A stretch of 64,000 nt of DNA. Origin: Rhyacichthys aspro. Its lineage: Eukaryota; Chordata; Actinopteri; Gobiiformes; Rhyacichthyidae. Position numbers and translations under genes: made by a program. The notes below the pieces were generated by a model. It was given only the letters and a program-made list of their open reading frames with translations. It did no database searches and was not told the origin of the DNA. Numbering within the stretch: position 1 is the first letter of the stretch; the number at the start of each line of letters is the position of its first letter. The stretch is from NCBI GenBank assembly GCA_036850595.1, contig CM072160.1, forward strand, positions 5,907,773-5,971,772. Reading direction: 5' to 3'. Shown one piece after another: positions 35,101 through 49,057 of this stretch.

Positions 35101-38100
35101 AAGCAGGTAATTTAAACTTCCTCACATGAGTCTAGAAAAGGATGTGAGAAGCCAGAGAGTGTGAATACAGTAGGCTATTGTCTTTGTTGTTTTGAAAAAT
35201 GTTTATCTATATCCTGTTGCAAAAGGGTGGGACTGGGAGATCAAATACAAATGCTCATAAAACTTTGGTATTTAGTATTAAACAGTTCAACTTAATGTGT
35301 ACTCAAAACAAAAAGAACAAAGTTTCTATAAGAAAGAGTTTCTTTTCTCTTCTGCCCACTCACTTAAGTCTGTTGTTGGCCACTGTTTATCACATTGTCA
35401 CAGTGTACCACAAAGCAACGTGTAACAGTAATGGTGCAGAGTTGCATAAATTCTTTGAACTATTTTACTTTTTTATTCATTATTCTTGCGTGTGGGGAGG
35501 AGACCACTGAAACTAGGGAATAATATTAAAAACAATTTGATAAGAGGAGATAAAGAGATGTATCTACAGTGATTACAGACCAGAAGAGAGAAAATAGCAT
35601 TTATAGGATCTTATCTAAGCATGTTAAAAAATCCTTTTATATTCACACTTATCACTGGCAGGTTACACATTTAGGTTCACTAACTATGTTTATGCAAAAC
35701 ACATCGACATGTCATCTTTTCATCGTCTTAAGCTTTAAAGTGGTTGCTTTTTCTTCTTTCCTTCGTCTAAATGTAACTCACGCTGTGTTAGTGGCACATC
35801 AGGGAATATCTGCTGTTTACCTCTTTGAGAAAGACAGAAATAATCCGGCTCCTCCTTCTACCCCTGCCCCACTGGCTTTCATAGGAACAGCCTTATTTTG
35901 ATGTGACAAAGCGGTGAGCAGCGGGGCACTTGTAAAGAAATAGGAGGCACTTTGGAAGGCCCCTGAAATAAAACATCCTGAATTGCTGATAGTGAACACG
36001 GAAACAGCCGAAGACCAGGTCTGCAATGCACTTCTGCATTTTACTAGAATTTCATATCGAATTGCTTTAGTAAAAATATATATTTATTAGGTTTTGACAC
36101 AGGTGAGGAATCAGCATTCAAAACAAATACTTGCTCAGTCATGTTTATTTGTTATTCATTCACATTTTCATCAAACCTACTGTTAACAGACCAACTGCAC
36201 TAATAAAGCTGTGAAAGTAGATCATTCAGTAGCTTGAGTGTGGATAAAAAATGCTAGCTGTAGTTAGTATTACACCTATTATTTGACCCCTGTGTGGAGT
36301 AATGCGACAGTTAATGGGCATATTATAGTATTGAATTTCTAATTGAACCATTCTTCATCCAGAGAATCCTCGCCTCTGTCCTTGTTCTTCAGTCTCTTGG
36401 CCCACAAATATTGATATCCATAATGGTTCATGGTATTTAAAGGTGGGGTATCATTTTTGGCCGTTTTGGTAACATCTGGTGGGAAACGTGCAGATTGCAA
36501 TTTAACTCTGGGTAAAATCTGTTGCAACGTGAAGGACGTAAATAAACTACCACCTTCCACTGTGTTTTTATGGAGCATTATATGTCTCAATTCTGTATGT
36601 TTTTAATCAAATACCTACAAATTTCTTTGATTTTTAGGTTGTTGACCCAAATTAAATCTTTCTGCAACCCCACTGTCGACAGCCGCCCTGAAACTTGATG
36701 GATGAATGAATTTGTCGTTAATTTGGCCAAACAATGGGCTAATTGATCACAGAGGAATACAAAACATAATCTATGGTCCATCTGCTTTTGAGCACTGGGA
36801 CATATTAAAATGTGCAGCAAGCATGAGAGTCTCTGAACCAGCTCCATGAGGAAGACTACTTACCGCAGGATGATAACAGGCACACAGTCTTTACTATATG
36901 CTGTGTTTATGGCAATATAAAAAGCTCCATATAAGGAGTATTTCACAATCACACACAAGCAACAACCAATGTGTATATAGTCTATTGCACTGTGTTATAA
37001 GATATTCCCATTGCACAGAGAAAAGGTTATTGCTGTGGACGGCATTTAGACAAGAGACAATTATCACGTAAGTGGAAGACATGAAACTAATCTCTTGCTA
37101 CAACCATAACACATTTAATTTAACAGCACAGTATCTTTGCACTTTAATGCTTTAATGTAATTATAACCTATAGATTTGTATTTCTTTCTCTAAAATTGTC
37201 TGGGAGTTGGTGTGTGTTAAGTCTGCCTATTGATTACATGTTGGTTCCAGAGCTCCCACAGCAAATTCCTCTTGAATCATTTATTATCGGCTGCTTCCTT
37301 TTGCAGACCAGAGCAACACATAGCACCAAGCCCTTCTCTTTCTATCCCTGTTGCATCCCACATCGAAACCACACTGGGGCTATTTTGATCTTTTTCATGC
37401 TATTATGTTTATAATTGTCTGCTTCTGTGATATCATCCGCAAAATGCAATAGACCTATAAACTTTAATTTGCTCTGTCTTTGGCAAAGCAGTGATTCTTA
37501 AGCATTTCCTTCCTATGATAAATGACTGTGTGGCAGTGCATTAAATCAGTCTCATTGTCCTCAAACAGAGAAAACAAATCCATCGCTGCAGGTGTCACAA
37601 TCCTCACCTTCTGAAGTCAAATGTGGCTTTCAGGAAACAGCGGCTGATGTGTTTCCCTCAGGCAGCAGGTGCTTTCCCACATACAGCCTATGTTTGTGTT
37701 GTCACGATTTTAACAATGTTTTTTGTTTTGTTTTTTTCTCACTGCACTCCCTCAGATTTTTACAGCTCCAGGTAAAGAAACCAAAAAGGAATATAACAAG
37801 TCTGGGCAGGTATAAGAGCTGAGGCAAAATAGCTACAGTATTTGCTATTGAAAACATAGCGTTGACAAATACAATCCACTGTTCAACTACCTTTACAATA
37901 ACTCCTATATCAGTGTCTTTAAGAAAGCTGGGTTTGGGAGAGTTTATTAAAACATAAATTATGAAGTGTTGCAGTATACACTTTTTTTTCCAGTTAAGGT
38001 TTCTAGTTGGTTGAAGCAGTCACAATCAAACCAAATTAGCTTCTTTAAGGTTATTCTCAAATTATTACCATAAGTAATGACTTGAGAATAGCCTTTAATG

Positions 38101-38934
38101 ATTTTGATTTTGCACCTCAGGCTCTGGCTTTGACATAGGTTTTGAAATTTTAACAACAGGGCTATAGTCTTTTAACTGAGCAACTAATGTAACAGCAATT
38201 TCATCTAATCACATTACCTTTAAAATACAGAACCTACAGACCCATCATTTTTCTATTTATGGGTTGAGTTATTTTCAGGCACAGTTCATCTCCCAGTTTT
38301 GTTCATCTGGATGTTTCCTTGGATACTCTGCAGCAGCCTCAGCTTTATAAATATACAGTATGCTTATGATACCGATGATACTGAATGGACTTGGACAGAG
38401 AAGCTGCCATTGATGAATTATGTTTACAGCTCTGGCACATTTTATGACTACACCTGACAGGTAAAATACTGGGTTAATAGACCTATTCATGAGGTGGGGC
38501 CATTCAGAGGCAGTAAAGATTGGCTCGAGAAGTATAACGGCATTTGTGTTATTAAATATTTAGGTGTGCAACACTTTACACAAACACTTACAAGACGTAC
38601 TAGGCAATCTAAACCGTACCCATAGAATGATGTCACATCACCTTGTATTATTTCAGTAGTGTATATTTTCCTATTTATTTTATGCTGCTGTTTACACTGA
38701 AACCGTTGCTCTAATTCCAATTCGTTTTGTTTTGCTCTCTTTAAATATATTTTTAAGTAAAATTTCTTTGTAATTGAAATGCCTTTGTGTGTCAAGGGTG
38801 TGAAGCAGTTCATGAGCAGATGTTTATGGATTTTCATGAGTTTGTGAATTCACAAATCTTATGAGAATCCAGCTGCTGCACAAAGCAAGGTTTGACTGTT
38901 GACATGGTTTTGTCAAAGTGGCTAATAGCTACTG

Positions 38935-39062
38935 AATGCATGAGTGAATGGTTGTTTGTCAGTGTCAGTATTTTCCCTGCAATTATCAACCCCAACACAC
39001 ACCCTAGACTGCTCGGATAGGCTCCAGCCCCTAGTGACCCAAGTCTGTAACAGGTTAAGCAA
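38935..39062 (+). mobile_element. Second diverged LINE/SINE 3' tail
   Basis: Begins with TGAATGGTTGTTTGTC and ends GGATAGGCTCCAGCCCC followed by AACAGGTTAAGC, the standard order of this fish tail. Internal parts are eroded. It lies in the same orientation as the copy at 33376. Confidence 0.6.
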
Positions 39063-39840
39063 GAGAACATGAATTAATACTACTGCTTTTAAAAGTGTGT
39101 CTCCAGATGAAAGTTTAGGAAGCACCAATTTTCACGATGTCAGTAAAGGCCTGCAACAGCATGCTTTCTCTTCCTTCTTGCTGTTAGTAAAAACCCAACC
39201 ACAGACAAACAGTGACCAATTCCACATTCCCATAAACTCTGAACCATCTGGACACCAAGAGGAAATAGGTTTTTAATTTTGCCAGTCTGAGTGTATATCC
39301 AGTTGAATGAAACACACTATATTTTAAAGCTTTAGTGCTGTCCTCTTCCTGATGCTTAGCTGTGACGAATAGCTCGTTAATAGCCATTTAAACTAGCGGT
39401 TGCTAAGTGCTTGTAGAGAGACAGGAAACAGCATTAGGACTGCGGCTGTCTGCTGCATCCATCTCCACCGAGTTGGAGAGAGGAGGGGGCATCTGGACGT
39501 ACAGCCGAATGACTCATAGGTCAGACTTTTGTGTGCCTGCTTTTGTGTGTGTATTGTGGACATCACATCTCTGCATTTGCACATTATGCAAAGTTGTTCT
39601 GTCTGAAGCAGAGCAGACATCCTTTATGTTTCCTCCTTTCAGAGCAGCCTTTGATACAACAATCTCAAAGTGTTCTGTGAGTCCTCTTTCAATAAAATGT
39701 ACTTAATTTGACATTTTTTATGCCCATCATTCACTCTCATGTCCAACTTATTCACAGTCAGGACAATGAAAGTGACTATTTTGAGCAGTGCTTATGCTTT
39801 TGAATGTGTTTTTATCATTAGAGATACGACTGAACCAAAA

Positions 39841-39879
39841 TGTGCAATTTACACCTGTGTTACAGGTGTAAATTGCACA
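39841..39879. repeat. Perfect 18-bp hairpin with 3-nt loop
   Basis: TGTGCAATTTACACCTGT (39841-39858), GTT, then its exact reverse complement (39862-39879). Pairing stops abruptly at both ends. Confidence 0.9.
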
Positions 39880-42749
39880 GTAAGTGTCACTTACTTCAGT
39901 CTAGTGAAGATTCATTCTGTAAATTAAAAGCTAATTCTGTGCTAAGACCCTTTGTTGCTGTAACGGCTATTTCCATGGTAACAAAAGACTCAATTTGCAT
40001 TACTACTTAATAATGAAATTTTAGTTGTTATATACATTATAAGACAGAAACAAATCTGAGTTAAGATTAAAAACACAATGAAATGAAACTTTACCCAAAT
40101 CAACTCAATTATGTATCAGATACAGTTGAATCTGTTTTTATGTATTTAATCTTATGCTGTGTTTATGTTTGCTATCCAGTTCCTGATGGGCTACGTCATG
40201 TGAGAAATGTGTCAATGATGTGAATTTCTTCATATTTTTTTGTTTTTTGCTTTATTAGACTCACTGTAGACAGAGTAACTGGAATGACACTGGTTAAATC
40301 ACCCACGCTGGCATTTAACCTAGGTGTAGGTGTATGCATCCAGGTGAGCCACCAAGGCACCTAAACAAAGTGAATATTTTGACATGTCGATAAGTAAATA
40401 AAAAACAAAACTAAAACATATAAGAACAAAATGCTATTACTATAGAGAAAACAAGAGGCAGGAATGGCTTTGACGTGACACAAACTTGCTTTCTTTTCTG
40501 TTGGTCTGAAATGAAGAGCAGGTGAAATTTAACAGTTAATCTATAATGCAGAAAGACAGAAAACCTTCAACCAACAAAGCACTCCTGGCAAACTCTCAGA
40601 GTGTGTGCACAGGTTTAAACCCCAGTTTAGATCCTCTGCATGGGTTCAGAAGCTTGCTGGCACCTACACTGTTATTTGGTGAAAGAGATTGACTGTATTA
40701 GACAAAACATCCGGAACATGTGTGGCGTGTTGACATAGATCTGTGGTAATTTCAATTTGCTCCCTGGGCAGAGGAGGAAATGCAGAGATGAAATATTTTC
40801 CGCATTGTGTCGTGTAAGAGTTTGATGACAGGGGGAAAGAAAATGGCTGTAATTACACTGAGTCACTGCAGAGGGAAGGGGAGGGGGTGTCAAAGGGGCT
40901 GTGTGTGTGTCAAGATTAATGAGTACATGTTCTGGAGTCAGGGAGTCATGTTGCAGTACATTCTCAATTATATTAGACATAACAAACAAATAACATTGAG
41001 AACACTGAGACCTCCTGCCCACTGCCATTCTGTAAAAATTAGGCAATTTTCCACTGCCTTTTATAAAATTATTTTGAGCCAATAACAGGTAGTGCTATAA
41101 AAAATAGAATACAAACACTTAAATTATTATCCTTTTCTTTTTTTTTTTTACTTTACTTTAGTGTGAAAGGCAGAGTTATGTCATGTAATGAACTGGACAG
41201 TGGTGTGGTTTTCTTTTGTTGTAATTCAAGATCAAGCACAGCTGCTGATGCATTGCCAGACGTCCTCTCACTTCTCTCCGGAGATTTTCATTTGGTCCAG
41301 GTGTGGGGCTGGTCGCCATGGAGACCAGAGGTGGTGTTTCTGTTGGATGAGTGGATGTCCCCTGAGAAACATGTGATATGAATGGGAAACTCACAGGAGG
41401 CACACAACTGAGAAGAAAATGTCTTTACACAACACTAGACACAAACCTTGGCAGCAGCACTGATTTTAAATTTGAAAGTATGGGTTTTTGTTATTCCTGT
41501 CCAACCAATCACAGAAATAAAGCAATACCCAAAGCCTGACATGTTTTAGAAAAGGTTACAATTGACTTCTAATGTGTGGAAACGGCTGTGAAGGGAAGAG
41601 ATTATATACCCTTTTCACTGTGCGAAGTACACAGACATTAGTAAGTAAATTCAGATATTTATATCATCTACAGTACTCTACAGTAGCCTTGACTATCATC
41701 ACGTGCTTTTTCATTCAAATTTCTGTGGGAATAGAGTTTTATGCAGCAAGGCAGACCAAAGAAGAGAAGTGACTGTGTGCGGCAATCAAACACAGAAATG
41801 TCTGTCGATTTTGTGTAAGGAGTTTGAAACAACTACAAATCACTGAAAACAACAGAGTGGACTTGAAAACACCACAGACAGCAATGTTGTAAGATCTAAC
41901 ACTTTTAATTTGACCAGCAGTGCCCGTCGCCACTTCAGCTGATAAAATCCTGGTTCTTAAATACTGCAAATTGTCAAGAGGCTGAGGTCAATATGTCTTT
42001 AGTGCAGATGTATGACACCAGAACAGGAGTGGTAAACACGATACAGAAAAGTGAAGGGGAAATCCACGGGGAGGGATTTAAAAGGGCACTCAAGTATTTG
42101 GTGAATTTAGAGCAGGTTTATGGGGGTGTTTACAGAGATACCCTCTGCATTGCGCCGTGGCCACAGCTGAATCCAAGCCATTAGCCTTTACTTTACAGCT
42201 TTTTAAAGTGACTCATCCACAGAAGACTTCAAAGACGACATTAAAGCACTGTATGCTCAGGGAAAAGCACACAATTTTCTGTCTTTCCCTGGTGATATCT
42301 GATAGTTCCAGCTCGTATTTTCAGTGAAGATCAGTTGGCTTTGTAGTGTTCACACTGGGAAATGTGGATTTATATTTAACTACAGTTTAAAATCCAGCCT
42401 AGGTGCCACAAAACCTATCAAACAGAAACTTTATAGGTTCATTGTGCCAATTAAAGATTGGTGGAGTAGTCAACATTTATACAAATTATTAATGGGCAGG
42501 AGAGCCTTTTCTATCGGTCTTTTTGCTCCTTTGCTCTATTTACACAACCTCTCTTCTTGTGCCTTTCTTTGTGCCCTCCTGTTCTCACCCTCAACTGTAT
42601 CCATTAATAACCCAGTGGTTAAACATTGACATAATGATAAGTGATTAATTTAGAAAACACTTTGGTCTCTACAGTGTGTCTCTTTTGAGCCTCACTGCAT
42701 CCAACTATTGCTCCCTGTCCTAGTCCTGGAGCACTGATGAGAGTTGTCA

Positions 42750-43400
42750 TCGATGGCACCGGCTCATAGATAACACCATTGAATCATTTGTACAGTTTAA
42801 GGACAGATTTAACCTCTCTAACATTTTTTTCAGTTATCCTCAGACAAAGCACTTTCTGTTGTAGCTTCAACACGTTCAGCCACAGTAGACAGGGTCACGT
42901 CCTCGAATTCAATTAACAAAGGCTTCAGTCCTGTACAGTTTTAGTACAATCTCAGGAACAGAGCTATGTATAAGCTTTAAAAGGTTTGGAGGCAGGACCT
43001 AGGCCTCTCTGCACCAGGACAAACCTGGGCTTTCATTCTTAAACCGATCTTCATCTTCTCTCTACCCCTGCTGCTGTTTAATCCAGCTCAAAGTCCTTCA
43101 CAAGGCCTACATTTACAAAGCTAAACCATCCTCTACATATTCTACAGTCAGCCCACTCTGTGTCAGATGTTACTCTATCCATATGTTCTGGTGCTGCCCC
43201 AGTTTCAGTAACTGAAGGGAAGTATTTCGTAGAGTTTAACATCAGAATGGATTGGTGGCCCTAGTTTTAAGTTCTGGAAGCACAAGCGCTTTTTTATTCT
43301 GTGGAAAAATGCACCATTGCTTCTCTGCAAGATTTTCTGGTTTGTCTGAAACTCAGATATTTACTCAAATACCATCTTGATAAATTCGAAAGAACACAGA
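42750..43400 (+). mobile_element. L1-like LINE ORF2 C-terminal relic
   Basis: Conceptual translation of 42781 onward gives a block resembling the SFEQLKDKYNL...FFRYLQ segment of fish L1 ORF2 and ends at a stop. In the frame starting at 43081 a second block (IQLKVLHKAYIYKAK, then CVRC and HMFWCCPSF) matches the Cys-rich C-terminal region of L1 ORF2 and also ends at a stop. Frame breaks and stops show it is dead. No long intact ORF is present, and the 5' part is missing or unrecognisable. Confidence 0.65.
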
Positions 43401-45810
43401 GTTCTTTCTCTGTTCACTGTTCATGTCCTAGGCTTGTAATGTGAACATACTAGCTTCAATTAGAATAATTATTATTTTCAAGTAGGAGCAAAAGTTGTTT
43501 GCAAGAAAGAGGGAAGAACAGGATAAAGAAGGCAATAACAAGCATAATGGGCTGGTCAAAAATAACTGAGCAAGAATTTTAAAAAGATGGAAGGACCTAA
43601 ATTTGCTATTTACTGGATGGACATGGACATAAAAGTCTGTCCTCATGGCTCACATCAGCTTAAATGTGACTTACATTAACAAACAGAACTATTAACTCCA
43701 ATGACATTCAGGCTTTAGTTAGTATTGTTTGTTTTGTGTCACTTATTGGTCCAGATTGATGAGAGATAGGGTTAGGAAGGAAGTACAGAAGGAAGGACAC
43801 AGTTTATGGAAGGAAGAAAAAGAGGAAAGGAAGGAAATCAAGCTTTACCTCAACGACATCATGTGCAGATAAATATTGCTGTGCTTTGTTCTCTCTAAAC
43901 ACCTGAGAGGGTGAGTCATCGTCTCATTCTGAAACAACAAACACTTAACTCTTCAAATAACACTAACAAACTTCATGCTTTAAATAAAATCTATTAACAA
44001 TGGCATTGTGGCACGACAACTCTTTACACTCATCACAGCCACGCTCCTCACTAACAGGGTGTTGTCAGTCGTGTCAGTGCCCAAAAGCATCACACTGGAG
44101 ACAATAACAACCTCAGGGCTGATCAATTTTCTGTCCAGACAAATGAAGGAAGCTATTTGCAGACCTGTCCAGCTGCACGGCTGGACACCGGTGAAGCAGC
44201 AGCCCACACAAACACACAAACAGCCCCTGATGCCCAATAGGACTCACTGAATGCATTTTTATTGACCATTCTGTAGCTGTTGACATTGATAGTGTTTACC
44301 AGGTGAATATATTTAATCTTAGACTGTAAGAAAAGGAGAGAGAATGAAGTAGAGGGACAAATTAATTGCAGTGACTGTTGAAGGACATCTAAGCAACTTT
44401 ATTCATTTCTGTGAGAGCAGCTTTTTCCATTAAATCTCACTGTTTAATAAATTAATCTGTGTGAGGCAGCTGTTCAATGAAGCCTTGCGTTGTGTTGTTC
44501 TTTGTCTTGGTCCTTGCCTCTTTTCTGTCTCAGCTTGACTCACTCCATCTTTAATTGTTGCGTTACCTCCTCAACACCTCTGCACGGTCCTTGTTCATTA
44601 GGATAAATAAACACTTGGCAGATCTCTGATCACTTGAGCCACATGAACTCCACTGCTGTGAACACGGTTGTCATGTAATACAGCCAGTGGCTGCTCACTG
44701 CTGTTGGCTGCTACCTGCCTTCTGCTAATTAGACACATGATAGTGTTGCATTAATGAGGGTGAAAAAACAAAACAAAAAACAAAACACTGAATAAAAAGT
44801 ATTGTTTTCATTAGCTCAACACTTGACTATTGCACTTTTGTTAAAGTCCAAGCCTTCTTTATCACCAACTTGTGTTAAATGCTACTCTTTAGCTCAGTGT
44901 TGTTATTTAGTTCAAAATGTAGACGAGAGAGCACAAAGATTTAGATGTTTGACATATTAGAGCTTTGGAGCACTTTTTACTGTGTCCACAAGCATGCAGT
45001 TTATATCCACATAATGTATATAATATATCCATCCAGTATAAATCCACAAAGACCAGAATAATTCTTTATATGTATTGAAAAATAGTCGAAGAAGAATAAC
45101 TCAGGACTCTATTTAAGATGGCACTGGCAAAGAGTGTTTTATAGCTAACAAAGAAAACTTTTAAAAATACACTTTATTTTGCAGCTCACTGAAGTTACAG
45201 CTCATACTATCCTCAGCTGTTGGCATTTAATACACAATTAGCCTGCAGTATCGTGAAGCTTGAGGTGTGATTTCCAAGGTGTCTGACAAACAGCCATTAG
45301 AGCCATTAAATTCCTCCGTTGGGGACATATTCCCACTCATCTATCAGCACACCATGTACCACTGTCGTGTACTGTGACTGAATGTGACTCAGTTTGAAGA
45401 GGAAGGACACAACTTACAAGAAACAGTGATGTTTACTGTGGATGGCAGCTCTTATAATGATGGCAACTCTTGCATCATGTATGGTTGTCTTGGTAACAAG
45501 CCTTTAGGGGACCAGTCTTTGAGCACACAATTAGCCTGTGTGGCTAAATTTACTATTCATTAGACAGGTGTGTTTAAACAGCCCAGAGACAACCAGAGAA
45601 TCTGCTCCAGGCTTTATTTTACCAACAACACTGAGCCAGCTGTCTCTCAGAGAGTCCCCAGAAACAATAATGGAGTGTGATATTTCAGCATTTCTTTAGT
45701 TTGACTGGGATCCCTGAGTGAGCTCATTAGGGATGATCCAGGCCAAACTAGCAGGACAGAGCAACACCTCCTACTAACTTAATGAAGCTTCACACACTGC
45801 ACTAACAAAG

Positions 45811-45835
45811 CCACCACCACCACCACCACCACCAC
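45811..45835. repeat. (CAC)n microsatellite
   Basis: About eight uninterrupted CAC/ACC units. Confidence 0.85.
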
Positions 45836-48616
45836 GTATTTTCAGACCACAGATATGACTGCTACGCTTGGCTGGATGTCCACACACACATATGAACCAG
45901 ACTGTTAAGAGGAACAGCTCATGCAGTGGGCTTTGAAGTCTTATCTTTCACATTTTAGTGGGCGATTTTTCAAAACAGTCATTGTGGCAGGTGTTAGATA
46001 GAAGTGCTCTATTACTGTACCCACAGTAAGTTGTCTTATAAGGTCTGTGCTACCGGAAAAAGTGGGCTTTTTACGCTGAAATATACTCTTCCAATTCTTC
46101 CAATGAGGGTGAAGCAACATTAAATTAATAACACAAGCAACATGACACATTGTTGTTGATTAACAGTGATGAGTGTGTTTCTGCAATTATTAAATTTTTT
46201 CTTGAGTTTTTTATTGGAACAATAGCTCTTTCTTTTTTTAGTTGCCTCCATCTGACTGGCCAAATTGCTGGAACATAGTCTTTTGCCATATAGTGGACAT
46301 ATTGATGTGCACTGGCAATTTTATCTGCAGTTATTCATTTTAATCATCTAATGTCTGCTCTAGCCTTAAAACAGAGGCTGAACCATTTGTCCATCTCTAT
46401 TCTTTTTTCCATTAGAGTTAATTTAATGTCTAAATGCATCTAGACTACATTTATGCATCCTTCAGTCCTAATTAACTCTAAATTAAATGAATCCAAAACA
46501 CCAGGCAGGAACAGCTAATCCCACTGCTTACACTGGAGTTTACCTCACGCAGCTCGAATGACATTATGAGCATGAGCCAAACACTGGGTCATTCTGGTTT
46601 TAATTCATAAACACAGGCAGATTAAAAGGCTATTTCTTATTTATTCATGACTTTGGAACCTCTCATCTTTCGTGACTTGTTGCTGGCTGTGATCTCTCCA
46701 GACCGGCAGCGCACATGCAAATTAGCCTTTGGCTTACGTTGCCGTGGCAACACTCATTAGGTAAAAGGTTGACTTGACTGGTGTTTGTGTACAAGGAAAA
46801 GAGACCACATCCAGCTTCAAAAAGTAACAGCAGCTGAGACAAAGGGGTTTGACAAATATGAAATGTTCTAATAATAATTTTAATAAAAATAAAATGATGC
46901 TGAACTGGGGCATGGCTATTTGAGTTCAAATAAATATTGCGGTAAAAGCATTTTGCCATGATTAGTCTTAATGGACAATTATTTTAATAGTATTGCTTTC
47001 CTAGTTCCCTGATAATATTTTACATTTTTAATAATTTAAATTTGCTAAAAACTGTAATTTATCTTGTAATGCATATTTGGTCTGACAATATTATGTCAAT
47101 CTGAGGTTCTGAATGTAGCTGTGTCATGACTTTGATTGTGTTTTGTTTAGGCCAATGCAGAAGCCCACATTCACATCCTAGAGAAGAAGAGATTGTTATT
47201 CATTCATGAATTTTAAATGCTAAATAATGAGTCAATCACCAGTATGAGTCAGACATAGTTAAACAACTCTGGGTTGTGTATGAGTGTCTGTCTAATCTAC
47301 AGTCCATGTGTTGAAACAAAATTACTTCATCAAGTTAAGAGTCCCAGCCTACGAAGACTGCTGCAAATGTGTGAAAAACCTATTACAATCCACTGAAGAG
47401 AGGGAATGCATTGTTCAAAGTCAATGTAATGAGAAGCACTCGAAGATGAGGCAGTAATGTCTGCTGAGATCAAAAGGCCTGAGCCAATATTAGAACTAGA
47501 GATAAAGTTCTGGTTCTTATAATCAGTTCATTAGCTGTCACATCTGAGGACATCACATCGAGGCCTGTGCTCAGTGGGCTCAGATAACATTAGATCAGGC
47601 AGAATAGGAGCTTGTGAAGTGTGGGCGGCAGGTCAGTAACAACAAGGGCATCACGTGTTGGACGCACAGGGCATCTCAGGAATAGCATGTTGCAGTTACA
47701 GTTGAAATGAACCAAAACAATGAAAGACAGAAAGGATATTTATTGATCTGCCATATTTTTCAGTGTGAAGGAGCAATGATATCATTTAATTTCAAGTTTG
47801 GAGGTGGGACCTACGGATATATCATTCAAATGTTCTGGTTTCGACACATAAAGCTGTTTCTTTGCTTTTAATATGTCTCACCCACTGACAGGCAGAAACA
47901 AGATAATCAGTTTTATTAACTCTGCCTACATATCCACTATGTTGGTTGGACTCAAATTTCATTACACCTAAATAATGTAATTTTGTAACTCACCAGTAGT
48001 AAAATAAAAAAAAGAAAATAAAAGCAAAGAATGTGTTATTAATGAATGAATGATGTGCCACCTGTTGCAGTTGTGAAACGAGTCTCTTATTAAAACTGTC
48101 CCACAAAGACTTATTTCTACAATCTTTAATGATGTATACTGTGTAAAGCCTGAGGCAGGACGCACAGGCCAGACCAATGAGTCCCTCTGGGGTAAACTAA
48201 AGAAAAACATCCTGCATTAAACCAGGGGGACGTTGCATGCACCACATCTGCTCCATATTCTCTTACTCACTCACTCACTAGCTCTCAGGGGACAACTACA
48301 AACTGACTGTCTCACACACACTCAGAGAGACAGCAGAAATACCTGCCATTACATGGGTCCTTGATGATAATACATGTGCATTGTGCATGTATTATTCAGT
48401 GAAGTGTTTATGTTGAAGAGGAAACACAATTAAAGGATGCTTCAACAAGTCTCCACATATGTCAGCCTTTTTAGGAAGACCAAAGATACATATGCTTCCG
48501 GTCTTGGCAACAACTTAACAAAATAAAAAGTTATGTTATGTAAGCCCCATAAAGCACTCTAAATGCAAGTGCACTAGTGCCAAGTAGTTTTCATACTGTG
48601 CACTGCTTTATTGAGG

Positions 48617-49057
48617 TCACGTTACCCTGAGAAGGATCCTTTGCTGTTCCTCAGGGTAACATGGTGGAGCTGGGTGCACTATATTAATAAAAGATGGCTC
48701 ATACTGTAGAAGGTCACTGAAGGAGAAGGAGTGTGCAATTTTGTCACTAAAATTACACACTGCACCGTTAAATCTGACAATTGGAAAAGTTCTTTTCTTA
48801 CAGCCTCTGAGAAGAAGCTTGCTGCTCAGCCTTCTGCCTGAGGGGAAGGGTGTGAACAGTTTGAGAGCTGTGTGGGATGGATCCTTCATGATGGAGGTGG
48901 CTTTGCTCCTGCAGGGGCTATAGTAAGTGTCTTCCAAAGAAAAGAAGCTGCTGTTGGTTATTTCTGGTGCAGATATGTCAGCAGCAGGGCAGATCCCAAA
49001 CCACACGGTGCTGGAGGACGACAGGATGCTCACTACCACACACTGATAAAAAGCCAT
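48617..49057 (-). mobile_element. L2/CR1-like LINE ORF2 C-terminal relic
   Basis: A minus-strand reading frame of 146 codons shows the motifs seen after the reverse transcriptase in L2/CR1-type fish LINEs: FYQCVVVSIL...VWFG, then SLEDTYYS, then KDPSHTALKLF followed by PSGRRL. The usual cysteine of the IGC motif is degraded. No reverse transcriptase core lies beside it, so it is a 5'-truncated fragment and not a host gene. Confidence 0.7.

Noticed and set aside
35569..35901. 110-codon plus-strand ORF in the desert
   Set aside because: No family resemblance and no codon or splice signal; left out.
40672..41082. 136-codon minus-strand ORF in the desert
   Set aside because: No recognisable motif, opposed by a 92-codon plus-strand ORF over the same bases; chance frame.
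48369..48392. AATACATG/CATGTATT inverted repeat
   Set aside because: Only 8 bp, expected by chance in AT-rich DNA.
48621..48660. 11-bp inverted repeat (GTTACCCTGAG) with a 19-nt loop
   Set aside because: Lies at the end of the L2-like relic and is best read as part of that element, not a separate structure.
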